A stretch of 64,000 bases of DNA from Marisa cornuarietis (taxonomy: Eukaryota; Mollusca; Gastropoda; Architaenioglossa; Ampullariidae). The notes under the pieces were generated by a model. The model did no database searches, was not told where the DNA came from, and saw only the letters and a list, made by a program, of their open reading frames with translations. This document shows positions 14,371-27,000 of the stretch, one piece after another. The DNA lies in contig SMMW01000009.1 in the NCBI GenBank assembly GCA_004794655.1, positions 22,501-86,500 of the forward strand, given 5' to 3'. A program made the position numbers and the translations under genes. The first letter of the stretch is position 1, and every line of letters starts with the position of its first letter.

Positions 14371-15539
14371 GGATACTGATTAAGAACTTGGCAGGATCAA
14401 AACAATTTCGTCTTTGTTTATTTGTTTTAAATCGCATCAAATAACTCGGGTCCCGAATCTCAATTTTGAGAATAGAAGCGTCCACGACAGAAGCCAAGAC
14501 CAGAAAATCAAGAGCATTCAAGAAAGTCAAGAAAGACGGAACTTTTCAGGAGCTACAAGCAAAGCATTTCTCAAAGTGTTCCTGGCTTATCATTGACTAT
14601 TCATCCATCATTATGTCTCCTTTAGAAACGTCTACCGCGCAGATGATTAAACCAATCTAGGAACAAGGATCTGTGGGTCTGCTGTGAAGCAGTGTATGTG
14701 TCCTATTTTCCAGACAAGAAAAGAAAAAAAAAGAGATTTATTTTCTCAAATGAAAGGCAAATGGATATGAACAAGAGAACAAAAGAGTTTTTTATTCTAA
14801 GTAAGAAAAAAAACACAGCTCCTACGTGTGTCCCTACATCGATTTAACGCCCTGACTCGGCAAAGGGCTAGGTATGGAAACCTGAAAGCCCTCCTGAGGA
14901 CATACACGATACTCTGGACGCAATCTGTCAAGGCTCGGTGTCGCCTTTCTTGAAGAGCTCATCAAATTTGGACCAATCCCCGGAGAAAGAACCGCGGAAA
15001 GCCAGCGCTTGCAGAAAATGTCTGAAGTTTTATTTTCATCACGTAGTGGGGTGGCGCCTCCCCTTCTCTGTAACTCACAGTAACATCCGTTTCGTGACAT
15101 ACATCGTAGTAACGAGCAGCTCCCTAGTAAGCCGCCCTCTTTCCCGCACACACTAACAGCCTTCTATTCCACACTTCACACTAACAAGTAACTGTACAAC
15201 ATACGTTAACAGATGTAACACAGTGCACATTAGTCAGCCGCCCGTTTTCCAGTATCACTCGCCGATGGCCGTCTCTCTCACATATTGCACTCTTATAAAC
15301 ACCATCCCTGTAACGTCTGTCATACATTACACCAACGTTCGTGTGACGCAGTTTATGTTACACAAGTCACCCGAGACTCAGATTTGTCACTCATTCGATC
15401 TCCCATTTGCTAGACACCATAGTTTCCAAGAAATTTCTCACAGAGGGGTGCAGAAGTCTGAGGTCACCTCGTCCCCTCTCTCGTACACAAAAACTCTCTC
15501 CCCTAGCCGCACACCCACTACAGAAGTTACGTTTTTCAT

Positions 15540-18400
15540 TAATTTATAAAAATTATTGAATCTTTGCCTGTTACCATTTGAGGAATGGTTATGCTGGTCC
15601 GTGTGTCGGGAAGAAATACTTGGTAGACACAGCAGCTGGCGAGGGACGCCAAGGTTTTGTCTTGAGCAGGTCCTGGAATGTCCAGTCCACTCTTTCGTTT
15701 TTGCAAAACAGTTCGTCTTCTGTCCACTTTGGCGTCGACCACGGTACCCTGAAGAACAATCTAAGACAGAGTGTTGTACAGGATCACATGGCCAGACCAG
15801 ACCAACTTACTCCTCTTGACTGTCCCTGGTCTCCCTGGAGGACGGAAACCGTACAAAATTTTGGTTCTGCGTTCCCTGTAGGACATTTGGAGCAGCAGTC
15901 ATTGGTCAAATGTTTCTTGTTTTATTTATTTATCATTTATATTATTATTCTTGAAAGCTCGCGGCAGTAGAATTGTCCACAGCTTGTGTGACCTGCGGAG
16001 GTTTATCCTCATCATTCTTGATCTGATCTAACAACTTCTCCGATGACATACAACTCTTTTCACCCATAATTTATGCATTTTTTTAATTGAAAAGACTTGT
16101 TGGATATGGTGCCCTGTATTCGTTCAGTTGTTAATCAGATAGCACTACACTTTTATATTATTATTTTTATCGTTTCCATGCGTTATCCCCGTTACCCTAT
16201 TTTCTGTCGTCTTGGTTGGTTTCTTCAATTTCTCCCTTTGATGGTGATTATTATTTTTTTTTTTAGATATAGAATGTTTGATACCCATACTTAAAAATAG
16301 AGAGAAAAGAGAGATGAGAGAGAGAGAGACAAGAAGAAAGTGTCCACATGTAGCATTACAAAAAAGCTGTGCCTAATTACTCTGCACAAACACACAACTG
16401 TTCCTGCTTTACATGGCAAATATAAGGTCAATAAGTTACACCCTGATCATTTACACTGGAGGAAATGAAATCAATCTGGCATATATATATATATAACAAA
16501 CACATATTAAGACTTCTAAATATGTGCAGACTCCCCAGGAGACAATCCTGACAAGCTGACATGCAATTTATACCAGACAACATAGATCAGTTTTGCTCAG
16601 GTAAATCACTTTTAACGAAAAAAAAAAGTAATAGTACACGAGGGCATTGTCGTTTTGGTCTTATGTTTCTTGTACGAGCCTTCTCAAGGACTTGCTCTCG
16701 AAAGTCTGGATTTTGTTCTCAGTATCAGCAGAGTCCACGTGTCATATCGATACAGGAGGATGAGAACTATGAGGGATTAGTACAGTCTCTGTGAGAATTG
16801 CGAGGGATTAGTACAGTCTCTTCTCAGTGAGAACTACGAGGGCGGCATCCTGTTCAGCCTGGTCATTGCCGCTGTTGCCATTGCGATGTCGGTGCAGATG
16901 TCTGAAGAGCAGGTGGGATCTTCGGAAAGAGCGGTTCCCATGTTCTTAAAACTGTTCACTTTTGAGCAGTACACCGTTTAGATAGGTCTCAGCTTTGTTG
17001 CTGCTGTTGGGGTTAATTTTTCTGTTGTCAGTGCTGGTCTCTATTCCAGATGCGTTTATGTGTGGCTTTTTGTACCCGCTGTCAGCTCAATTTCGTCTGC
17101 AGGCTACACCTCCCAGCGATAAAAATATAGGTGTGATCGTCTTGAAGGGTTTTTCGCATGATATTATCTATGATGGTAAACAGTATATGTGACAGACGGC
17201 ACAAATGGCGGGCGCGTAGTGTTGTCTGAAAGACGTATCCCAGTTAGTTGTTGAGCAGTTGAGCTTACTGACCTTTCGTATGACATCGCAAGAACTAACG
17301 AGGCACTCTTCGGTGTTTCAGTTTTGTATCACATGGTATATTCTGTCAAATGCCTTTATAATTATATTATAATTATGCCTTTATAATTATAATATTATAA
17401 TCTGCTTATGTAGATGCTTTTCTATCACAACTGTTCAGTCGTGCTTTTTTTCTGAAACCAGCCTGTTTGCCTGCTAGCATTTCCTCAGAGTTGATGTTAA
17501 TACGACTTTTGATTACTTTGAGTATGACATATCTTGACACAGTTCTCTGTAGTTCATCCCATATCTGGTGTCGCATTTCACTGCTTCGTTTTTGGAAGCT
17601 GCTCCAGGGCTGGTTTTACCTCTTTTTTTCTTAACAAGGGGCTTTGATCACAGAGATCGTGGCCCAGTGTTGTTTCTTCATCCTATCCCTCCTTACAACC
17701 TCTTAGCTGTTGAAAATAGTACCTTATTGACCTGCCCAGCGAATGTGTCTCCATCACAGTTACGGAATTTTCCTCGCAACGTTTTAGTCTTATATGATCT
17801 TGTTTTAGCTTTGCTGATTGTGGATTAAAAGTTTTTTGTCAGCAAGATGAAGCCGATTGGGCGTATTGTCGTCCTTCCTTATGTGAATGAAGGTATTAGC
17901 TAACTTTAGACACTGGCTCTACGAGTTTTAAATCCCTGTCTTTGGTTTAATACCACGTTCCAGCCCCTTACTGGAAGGCATCTGGGACGATCTGGACCTT
18001 CTAGTCAGCGAGTACCCTTAGAAAGTCCTAACTTGCTCCTGCTTTTATTACCTTTCCGAGCAGATCGAAGACCTTCTTTATCTCGTCGTCTTCGTGCGAG
18101 CAGAGAGTACAACTGGACAGTGATGACATTGTGAGGCTTGGTAGAAATGCCAATGTATTTATACCTAGCTAAAATGGAAAGCTGATGACAGCTCCGACCA
18201 CTTATCTGCGTACGAAGAAGCCCACACTATGCTACTTTCATCACCACTGTACCAGAGTCTATGGCCCTGGTCAGCCGCTTTCTTCTGACACCCTGGCTAT
18301 TTCACCTCTGCCAGTCCCACAATGCCCCATTATGCCCCACCATAGTTGTTCTATTTCGGAAAGGAGTAAGTTCACTGGTTTAAAGTGTGGACATTCCGAT
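15540..18400 (-). mobile_element. Decayed LINE (non-LTR retrotransposon) with EN, RT and C-terminal parts
   Basis: Read on the minus strand, fragments of an endonuclease-reverse transcriptase appear in order across frameshifts and stops. Endonuclease: SEIEQLWWGIMGHCGT (about 18.3 kb), GFFVRR.VVGAVI (about 18.2 kb), then SHEDDEIKKVFDLLGKVIK (18031-18110). RT: IMRKTLQDDHTYI (about 17.15 kb), PADEIELTAGT at 17070-17103, where the family has FADDIDL, and YLNGVLLKSEQF with IAMATAAMTRLNRM (16.85-16.98 kb). C-terminal region: VLILLYRYDTWTLL and FESKSLRRL (16.65-16.80 kb), then, after about 730 bp of unrelated AT-rich DNA, SYRERRTK and VKRSKLVWSGHV (15.75-15.9 kb). The organisation matches APE-type LINEs common in mollusc genomes. 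The element is certainly inactive. Boundaries are approximate. Confidence 0.8.
16770..16821. repeat. Short tandem duplication inside the LINE relic
   Basis: GGGATTAGTACAGTCTC occurs twice, 31 bp apart, with similar flanks (GAGAACTATGA and GAGAATTGCGA). It lies between the RT thumb-like part and the ILLY..DTWTLL part and adds one of the frame breaks. Confidence 0.7.
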
Positions 18401-19264
18401 GAAGGTCTCTTCAGTGAGATTTATAGGTGGTTTTGCTCCACTAGCACAGTTTTCCTTTCTCTGGAGTATGCCCGTGGGGGAGCGCGATCCTTTCTGATCC
18501 TGGCTTTGACCGATTCGGCTTGAGCTTTCGTTTCTGCTGTCTGTCCATGTCCTTAGTGGCATCCATGTATGTGGACACTAAGTCTTGGCCGGTGCTTTAA
18601 GCCTTATCGGAGTGAAGCCGAGGTAACATCGCGATTTACTTTAGGCACCTCAGCCTCATTCCCAGGATTACCTGTATATCAGTTATGCCTTTAACCAGTG
18701 ACTAGGGGTAGCGCACTTGTTAAAGAGAAAATCTGTTTTATAGACCACTCAGCCATCGAGGATTACAGTACCTGGAAATATGACCTACACATACCTAACT
18801 TTACCCTCGTAGGATGGGCGTGCGTGGATTCGAGCCCTCTCCCCCGCCCTCTTCGTTGAACGCTGATCAATTGGAGGAGATGTTCCTACCATCGGGGCCT
18901 TATTATAGACTGTGCTCTAACAGAGCTGATGGCAATCATGTGATGAAATGTTAGCCATGGCGACAATGGACTATTACTCTCCTAACAATGGGCCGACCTT
19001 CGTCTGAGCGAATTCCAGGTTTTGGAACCCGTTCTGTAGTGACATTTACTGTTGAAAACACAAGCTGCAGTTGCTTGGGTGACGGACCTACATTCAGACA
19101 ATGGACCCTGGGGTGTTTGGTGAAAAACAGCGCGAAGAAGTCTTTCATTTTCTCAGGAACAGCTATTGAAAGTAAAAAAAAAGAAGAAAACTTGCTCTCT
19201 CTGTGGTGATGGCGGTGATGATGATGAGAGAGAACAAGAGATAATGAGTGCGTGCATGTCTGCA

Positions 19265-19310
<46 letters not shown>
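19265..19310. repeat. (GT)n(GA)n microsatellite
   Basis: About 9 GT units followed by about 14 GA units. Confidence 0.95.
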
Positions 19311-20239
19311 TATGTGCTCACGTGAGAGAAAGAAAAAAGAGAAAAGAACTGTTAAGGGCTGTATGTGCGTGAATATTTCTTTATATATATATATGTGTCC
19401 GTAAGATAATACATCTACATGTACATAGGTTCATACACACGCTGAACCATTTTTGACCATTACTCTATATACTTATGCATGAAGACATAAATGCACGCTA
19501 AACTACATGCAAATTTGTTGACACGTAGATACCAGTCGCAGTTACACAAATATTGATAGATAAATGAAGCGAATGAGCCAGAGAGGGAAAGAGAGAGAGA
19601 GAGAGAGAAAAGAGCAGCATGAAATGAACGAACATTAGTGGCAAAAAAGAATAGCCACTGATTCCAAGAACTAGGATGCCTTAAAGGCTTAGTTGGGTAC
19701 AGATTTGTTTTTTCCAATGACTAGGTTAATCTCACTGGAAGTCTGGAGAAATAGTCGAAGCTCCTTCCGTCCTCAACATCCATCATCACAATACGGAGGT
19801 CAAGACTGTACAGCTATGTGGGGGGGGGGTCATCCAGCTGGAGGGCTAGGTTCTATATGTCAATCAGGAATTTCCCAGTACGAAAGCGGCTTCACAAGTT
19901 TATCTCGTTCGGTTCACTCTGATGTTTGTAAGCTTGCATGTTTAGAGCAGAAGCGAGCTATGCGCCCATTATTCGTGGAAATTGTGTCGTGCGCTGAGGT
20001 TTTATCCACTCATGAAAAAAAATAATGCATCCCACTAGGTCTTTAAGACAATGTTTCTTTAAGAATTAACACAAGCCTGCCATGCTTACAAAGCAAAACA
20101 ACTAATGCCCACTGGATGCCTCATTTGCGTGTGCCTCGAAGGACTCGCTTCTCTGACACGCCGTGGAGGTGGCTGGAGAACACAGCTGGCTCTGGCAATT
20201 AGGCTGAAACCAGACTAAGGGAGTTACATGACGGCCATA

Positions 20240-20253
20240 CCACACACACACAC

Positions 20254-20308
<55 letters not shown>

Positions 20309-20322
20309 GAGAGAGAGAGAGA
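20240..20322. repeat. (AC)n(GA)n microsatellite
   Basis: About 31 AC units with one G interruption, then a GA run. It accounts for the VCVCVC frames on the minus strand. Confidence 0.95.
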
Positions 20323-23300
20323 GCTGTAGTCGTTGCAACTGTGACATTTTGCACAAAGTGCATTTTTCTCTGTGACGAGGCGAAGCGTGGGAGAGAGAGA
20401 GTAAGGACGCAGGACCACACCAGACCACGAGAGGCAGTTAACGGTGTGGATGTCTGGTTGTGATGGACGGAACTGAAGCCACGCCACTCGATCGCACTGT
20501 GAGACGTCACGTGACACACTGACCACGTGATAATTGACCGCTTGCACGGCACGCTTCTACCCCGGGCGCTGTCTAGGTATGTACACTGAATTTTTGTCTC
20601 ATTGTCCATGTGCATTATCTTGACGAAAGTCAACGGAGCAGCACGGGGGGAAACTTTCGGACGCCAATTCACTACCTTTGCACCAGGCAAATCGATTTTT
20701 ACATTAAACAAATTGAAACCTTTAGAAACTGATTGCAGCCACCTGAGACAATCAATTATGCAACAGGACGCGACGTCCTTAGGTGTTCGTTGTATCGAGA
20801 CAAACCGAATCAAAAGAGCACTAACCGAAGTAACGTGCTATTGACCTCACAACTGACACTATTAGTCACGAGCAAGAGATTTTACGACCAGCAGTACTTT
20901 TCTTCTTTGGAGAGGATCCTAGAGCATCCCTGTGGAGCAGAAAATTGTTAGTTGGAAGTTTCCCCGGGCCTGTGGCTGGAAAACTCTGCCCGAAGCTGCT
21001 TTATGAAATAAGTACCCGATTTATCAGGGAAGGTAAAGTCGGTAAACGCCTTGCTCTAGGCACGGTAAACCACTTACGTTTGTTGCAACGAGGTTAATGA
21101 TTTTCCCCATGCACTTTTTCTTTGTGTTTTATCACTTAGTTACCATTTTGTACCACTTACAACTTTTGTTTTAACCTCTTACTCTCTTTGTTTTTCTTAA
21201 TCCATTTGTTGTACCATTTATTCCACTTGGTAAACCCGTGGACGGAATTGCTGCTGTTTGATAGATGTTTGATATATAATGTTGTATATTGCACGGATGT
21301 TCGTAGAATTGTACGTTGGTTTGAACTCTGCCAAAGAGTTACTAGTTTCATGTTTGCTTGTCTGTTTTTGTTTGTTTGTTTGTTTGTTTTTCACCGCTTC
21401 AGCATATGATGCCATCTGAGGGTGGATACAAAGTATTTTTGTTATGTCTATGATCCTTATTTTTGCGGGGTGAGACTTAGGCCCATCATTTTTTTAAAAT
21501 TTGTGTCATTGAAAATGAAATGCCAGTCAAACAATATGAACTATTAAAATAAATTTGCTTGTTAAATGGAACGGGAGATAATTTAATAGCCTGAATGAGC
21601 GGGACTCTCATAAACAACAGCATGCTCGGGGCTTTTTTTCAAGCGACAAGTCCATGGGAGGGAGAAGCCAAGACAAATTAGTAGACTGTTAAAAAATCTA
21701 GTGGAATGCAAGTTGTTTTTTATGATGACTGGCTTAAGCTACCATTGTCCCATATCGAGATAAATACCCCGAACTGCTCTTCTCGAGATACAACACTAAT
21801 GATGTCAAACTCGTGACACCACATTTGCCAGCAGAAACATCTAAATAAATATGGTTCCAGCTTTCCAATTATTTATACCCTTTACAGCGTAAATAAATAA
21901 GGTCCCAGCTTTACAACTGATTGTACTCTGTACATCGTGAATATACTAGTGTACAATCGCGACATTTGTGTTGCTGGACTCTTTCTGTGCAAGGAGATCA
22001 TTTGTTGTGGGTATCTCCACAAGGGAAGGCTGAGGGGAGGAGATAGGTATTCACTCAGGTTTGGGAAAATAATATCTTGCACTAAGCTTTTCCCTCTCAT
22101 TATGGGAAATAGTTGTACCCGCTACACCGTTAAGGTGGACACGTCAAGTATCCGGGTGGAAGTCATGGAGGTCATTCTGAGACCCTATCACGTCGGTAAC
22201 CGTAAATAAGTGAGAGAACTCAGCTATGATGTGATGACAATATACTTCTGTAGAAGTATGAAAACAATGCACCCTTTTGTGGAAAAACTGACAAAGGTGA
22301 TGCACACGTCTGCCGTCTATTCTGGACATGCAATGCCACACACTTTTTGCGGGATGCGTACCTGGTGTAGTATCAGACTATCCACCCCACTCCCTGACAC
22401 ACTGCAAGTATACATGAATCAGAAGACCAGCTGTGGTAGAGCAGCAGAAAATAACGACTGTTGTTGTACCAGTAGCACAATTATAACCAGATTAAATGCG
22501 GCCATGCAGCATCCTCTGCAGCCCTTGCTATAGTCAGTAAAGGACCGTCATGGCGTTAGTTATAGAAGACCAACAGTCGATCAAAAAGCTAACAGCTGTC
22601 GATGAGAAATAAAAACTACAGGGTCAGGACTATAACTGCAACCGCCGGAGGATTCAAAGAGACTAACAACATGACATTATGGGCATTTTTACAAGAGCTA
22701 CTGAATACGTATGAGCAGTGCCCCTGTTTTAACTCCTCTCAAACATTGTAAGTAAAAGACAGTCTCTAAGGCTTCTTTAACTTTAACGACGATATTGGAA
22801 AGTATTAATTAGAGTGCGATCTACCTTGGTCATGATGCTGCGTGTTATAAGTTCACATTATTATTATTATTGTCGGCAAAGTAGCCTCTAATGCTGCTTA
22901 CTGCACAACCAGGTTGAATAGGTCTGTTTATTTAAGACGGACTTAAACTTAACCAATCAAGAAACACTTCTGTCTTTATTTTTTACTTTCCTAGTGTTTT
23001 ATCTATTTATTTACTTTATTTTTCTTATTTTTCATTTATTTTGTTTTTGCTGCGCAATGAGCATTCTTCTGAATGGATACCTGCGCATTACAAATGGACA
23101 TCATCATCATCATAAAATTTATCTTCAAGTTAAAAAACAAAGATTCGCAATTGGTGCACTCGATTGCTTTCTGTATGTAGTCATTCTGTTGTTCCTCCCT
23201 TCCTCTGGTTTTGATATCACAAACCAAACACCTGTGAATAGGGAAAATGCAGCATGAAGAAACTATTAAATGTAAATAATACTTGTTGGCATGAACCGGA

Positions 23301-23999
23301 ACAGTTCGCATTGGCTGCGACATTCAATGACTCCAAACTTTTACATTTATGCACGTGCGCTTCTCCAAGAGAAGAAAGTCAAAATACCTTTGGCGACAAA
23401 CTAATGACAGCTCAGTGTTTTATAAATCATTCAGCAACTTTGAGTTGAATTACATGCTTTACTCGTGTTACCCCTTAACCAGACTTAAAACTAGTGCAAA
23501 AGTTTTCAGCTGCATATGGGAATATCATATACTCTGCACGTCTCCGCTGAACTGACATTTTTTTAAGATATACAACAGTGGGAGATGAGTTCGCGAAATA
23601 TATTTTTTTTCTAAAATGTTTAGATTTTCAACCTAAAAGCAATTTAAGTCTAGGAGACAGGGAAGGAATTACAGATTTTTACTCATTAAACAAACCATTC
23701 TACGGCATTTGCCATATGGTGCTTATCTGAAGAAGGAAGAGGTCTGACTCACGAGGTTCAGAAGTTTCGCGAGTTGTAGCAGCAGGAGCCCTGTTCGTCA
23801 TCTAGCTATTGGCCCTCATGAACTCCTGCTTTTAGTTTCTTGGTGGACTGATTGTATTGTTGGCTTCAGGTCATAAACGTACTATGTCTGCTCAAATCTC
23901 TCTCTTCCCCATTGTCCTAACTGTTTCCAGTCGTTGGGTGGTCATCATGTGTTGCAGCAAGTTTTGGTGTAGGAGCGCTAGTCGGGTCTATTCTGCGCC

Positions 24000-24800
24000 C
24001 CTTCCAGTAGGTCACCTAAGGGGCGGCCTTGTCCACTCAGCCACTTTACTCAGCCATGTTACTCAGTCACGTTATTCAGCCACCACTTTTTCTGCTTGTC
24101 TCCTCAACATCCTTCCTATACACATCCCTGAAGGACTGTCTTGGGCAATGTGTCATGCCGAGAGACATGCCCGAAGCAAATCAGCTTCCGCCTCTTGACG
24201 GTGGCGAGCAGAGGCTCCTGGGGACCCATCAGGATGGTGACCAGACTGCGAACGAAGTCGTTTGACTTCTGTTCCCCGTAAGAGATATTGAGCAGTGTCG
24301 AATGCCTGGATCTGTCTCTCCATATCAATCAGCAGGGTCCAAGTTTCGTAGCTGTACAGCAAAATGGGAGTGACCAGGGGCTTTTATAGCTTGAATTTGT
24401 TCTTGAAGCTAATGCTCCTGCTGTCCCACATCTTGCTCAGCATCGGCATTGCTGCCATTGCTGCCATTGCTGGTGTGTTATCCTTTGATGAATGTCCACC
24501 ACGCAACTGCCATCCTTCGAGATCTTCTCTCCCAGGTACTTGAAACTGTGCTCCTCCTCAAGTTGCACGCCATTCAACTGGATCTCTGGTTTTTCCTGTC
24601 CGACAGTGTTCAACATTTTTTTACTTTTATCCGTGCTGATGTTCATGCCAGAGCCTGCAACTCTCCATTGCCTGCTATCAGATCGATGTCGTCAGCGAAA
24701 GGTAAAAAATGGGTTATATTGCGTTACTCAGGGACATGTAACAGAAACGGTGTTGTTATGAAAATTTGTTTGAACAGAGTAAGACCTGACTGAATAGAGG
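24000..24800 (-). mobile_element. Decayed LINE fragment: RT catalytic core to C-terminus
   Basis: On the minus strand FADDIDLIAG (catalytic box codons at 24688-24699) is followed by INGVQL-type and EEEHSFKYLGEKISKDGSC (24.5-24.6 kb), then YSYETWTLLIDMERQIQAF (24.3-24.36 kb), SYGEQKSNDFVRSLV and GPQEPLLATVKRRKL with FGHVSRHDTLPKTVLQG (24.12-24.3 kb). These are diagnostic strings of the same APE-type LINE family as at 15.5-18.4 kb. The parts lie in different frames. The FADD residues are intact here. The 5' half is missing. Near 24033-24083 the 3' part carries a small 15-bp tandem repeat (ACTCAGCCAC-like). Confidence 0.8.
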
Positions 24801-25689
24801 AAAGTAGAGCTGAGCAGATTGAACAAAGAGAAATGGTGCGGGGGGTGTGTCGTTAATAAACTAACCGGATGATAGAAATATTTTAATTTTTGTACTGATT
24901 AAAATTAGGATTTATATACTAACATAGAGCCTTCCTAACGTGAACTGGCTAAGCTTGATTAGAGAATGCTAATAACCCAGTTTAACTGTATCCTACTTCC
25001 AGTAGATACGGTTCAGGGCGTTGCGTGATTTAGAGGAATGCATTTATTCTATCCCAGCCCCCGCTCCCGCTTCCCCCCTTAAGTTCATAAATACAGAGTG
25101 GAGCAACGAACTGAAGCATATTGCAGAATCACTGTATTTTTGTATGCGGTCGTTTATGCTCCAGTAAACAATCATGGTTAGTCCTTAAGAGCATATACTC
25201 CTGAGAGGCAGGTTTATTCCAAAGGGGATTTTGGACCACATTCGTAACTCTTGTTTATTACTCCTCCGAGAAATAAATCACCGGTGCTTCGTATAATGTC
25301 TTGTGTTTTGTGGTATGCTGTCTCCTGAGCTTCGTGTCATACCACGTGGTTTGCACGTGAAGTCAATTCTTCATCTCCCTCGCAAAGCCCTCTTCGGCTT
25401 TTAAATCTGCTTTTGCCAACATTTTGCTCCCCGATTGGTGGTGGCTGAGGGATTAAAGAAAACATCGTGCATAGTGGATTCATAAATTAATGATTAGTGT
25501 TTGTTGCTGTTGCTGCGACACATGTGGATGCTAGCAGCTTGGCGATAAAGAACTTATGAAGCTGTCGCGCACATCCTGTAATATCCTCGTGCGGTGGGAG
25601 GAGGGATCGGGTCGCTGTCGCTGTCCAACGTGTAGGTAATCACCTGGAAGTCATCATCTTCTGTCAATGTGTCATGGCAGATCACAATT

Positions 25690-26150
25690 CATTCGTTTAT
25701 TCATTGATTCGTACAAGCTGACGGCCATCTAAGCTGATCTACCGGCATTGGTCGCCAGAGTGGAAGTAGTAACAGCTGCATAGAAGCAGCCCTTGACAAG
25801 GTTCTCGACTCAGGCCTGTATTAAAGCGGTGGTAAACAAGTACTGCGTGGTATGGCCAGTCCATTCTTACCCCCTTGTGCGTTGACCATCTTCCAAGATG
25901 CCATGAAGAGACACAGAGTGTCGTACCGGGTGACCTGGCCGACCCAGACCAGCTTGTTCCGCTTCATTGTTAACAGGATGGAGGTTTTACTTTTCACGGA
26001 GGACATTTGGTGCATGCGCATCGTTTCTCTGTCTAAGACTACAACAGGTCGTCGCCGGCGAAGATGCCGCTCGCACCACAGTCCTTGGTGTAGGTCCTTG
26101 ACTCGCTGCTGTCTCTCACACCCTCGTCTCTACAGGCCGCACTGACATGG
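25690..26150 (-). mobile_element. Decayed LINE fragment: C-terminal region and 3' end
   Basis: The minus strand reads KRNKLVWVGQVTRYDTLC (25.91-25.98 kb), equivalent to the KRRKLxWFGHVTRHDTL block of the other copies, then a degenerate tail. The 3' end at about 25.69-25.71 kb carries short AATGAATAAACGAATG-like repeats, as LINE tails often do. It repeats the same protein segment as the 24.1-kb copy, so it is a separate insertion in the same orientation. Confidence 0.65.
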
Positions 26151-26299
26151 CCTTGACCCCCATCCCCGGCACTTCCTCCTCCCCACTGATGTGAAAACTT
26201 GTTTCAAACTTTGTGCTTCAGTTCCTGATCTCTCTTGTCCATTAATAACTACTGAGATAAAAACACCTTTTTTTTTTACAAATGTTACTTTTCTACTTC

Positions 26300-27000
26300 A
26301 TCAACTTCTGTTACTGATACTTCTTCTGTTACTGTTACTGCTTTTACTCCTGCCAGGGCGGTCCGGTGGCGCAACGGTTAGCGCCTGTCACCAATACAGT
26401 GAAGGTTGGCTGTCCTGGGTTCAGTTCTCGTCTCGGGCACGCTGTTCTTTCTCTGCATGTGGCATCTGTTTACATGACTGGCTGCCTTGCTGTGTTATAG
26501 CCTTAGTTACTGGCTCGGCGTAAAACACAAATTCAAAAAAATTACTCCTGATACTTAAACTTGTATTACTGCTACTTCTTTTGTTACTTCTACTTGTTTT
26601 ACTAATGCTACTTTTTCTACTTCAGTTACTGCTACTTCTTCCGTTACTGCTACTCTCTTTCTTATTACTTCTACTACTGATGATTCCTTTTCGAATTTTT
26701 CTTCTACTTCTTATATTTCTTCTTTTACTGCTTCCTCTACTTCATATACTACTATTTCTTCTACCTTCGTTTACTTTGCTGCTTTTATTCTTCTTTATTT
26801 TTTTCTTTTGTTACTTATACTACTGCTCCTTCTGCTCATAATTCTTGTATTTTTCTTCTTCTTCCGCTAATTCTTCTCCTTTTCATTCCTCTTACTGCTA
26901 CTTTACTTTTTTTTATTTTTCTTCTTTTACTCATGTTACAACTTCTCCTACTGGTATTTCTTTTATTTTTCTGCTGCTGCTACTTCTTCTACTTTTTTTG
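26300..27000 (+). repeat. Imperfect pyrimidine-rich triplet array (TTA/CTN/TTC/TAC)
   Basis: About 500 bp of degenerate TTACTGCTACTTCTTCT-type triplets on both sides of the inserted SINE (26353-26541). The long leucine- and phenylalanine-rich open frames across it are products of the array, not genes. Confidence 0.8.
26353..26541 (+). mobile_element. tRNA-derived SINE, full-length copy with target-site duplication
   Basis: The head is tRNA-like, with a Pol III A box TGGCGCAACGG (26367-26377) that fits the consensus and a weaker B box GGTTCAGTTCT (26418-26428). The body includes GGGCACGCTGTTCTTTCT and TTATAGCCTTAGTTACTGGC. The tail is GGCGTAAAACACAAATTCAAAAAA. TTACTCCTG precedes (26344-26352) and follows (26542-26550) the element, consistent with a 9-bp target-site duplication. 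The flank is itself TTACTN-rich, so the duplication could partly be chance. Two more copies at 5.3 and 47.5 kb define the family. Confidence 0.88.

Larger units (their letters stand above)
18401..23999. other. No gene recognised
   Basis: Between two LINE relics. Frames here are short or are dinucleotide translations (20.2-20.8 kb). At 17.35-17.40 kb, just inside the LINE relic, TGCCTTTATAATTAT is duplicated. Confidence 0.55.

Noticed and set aside
18700..18850. Possible tRNA-derived SINE (TAGCGCACTTG and GGATTCGAGCCC)
   Set aside because: A-like and B-like boxes are over 110 bp apart, too far for a Pol III promoter, and no other copy was found.
20199..20813. 204-codon minus-strand frame with VCVCV run
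   Set aside because: The frame is held open by an (AC)n array; the flanks show no domain.
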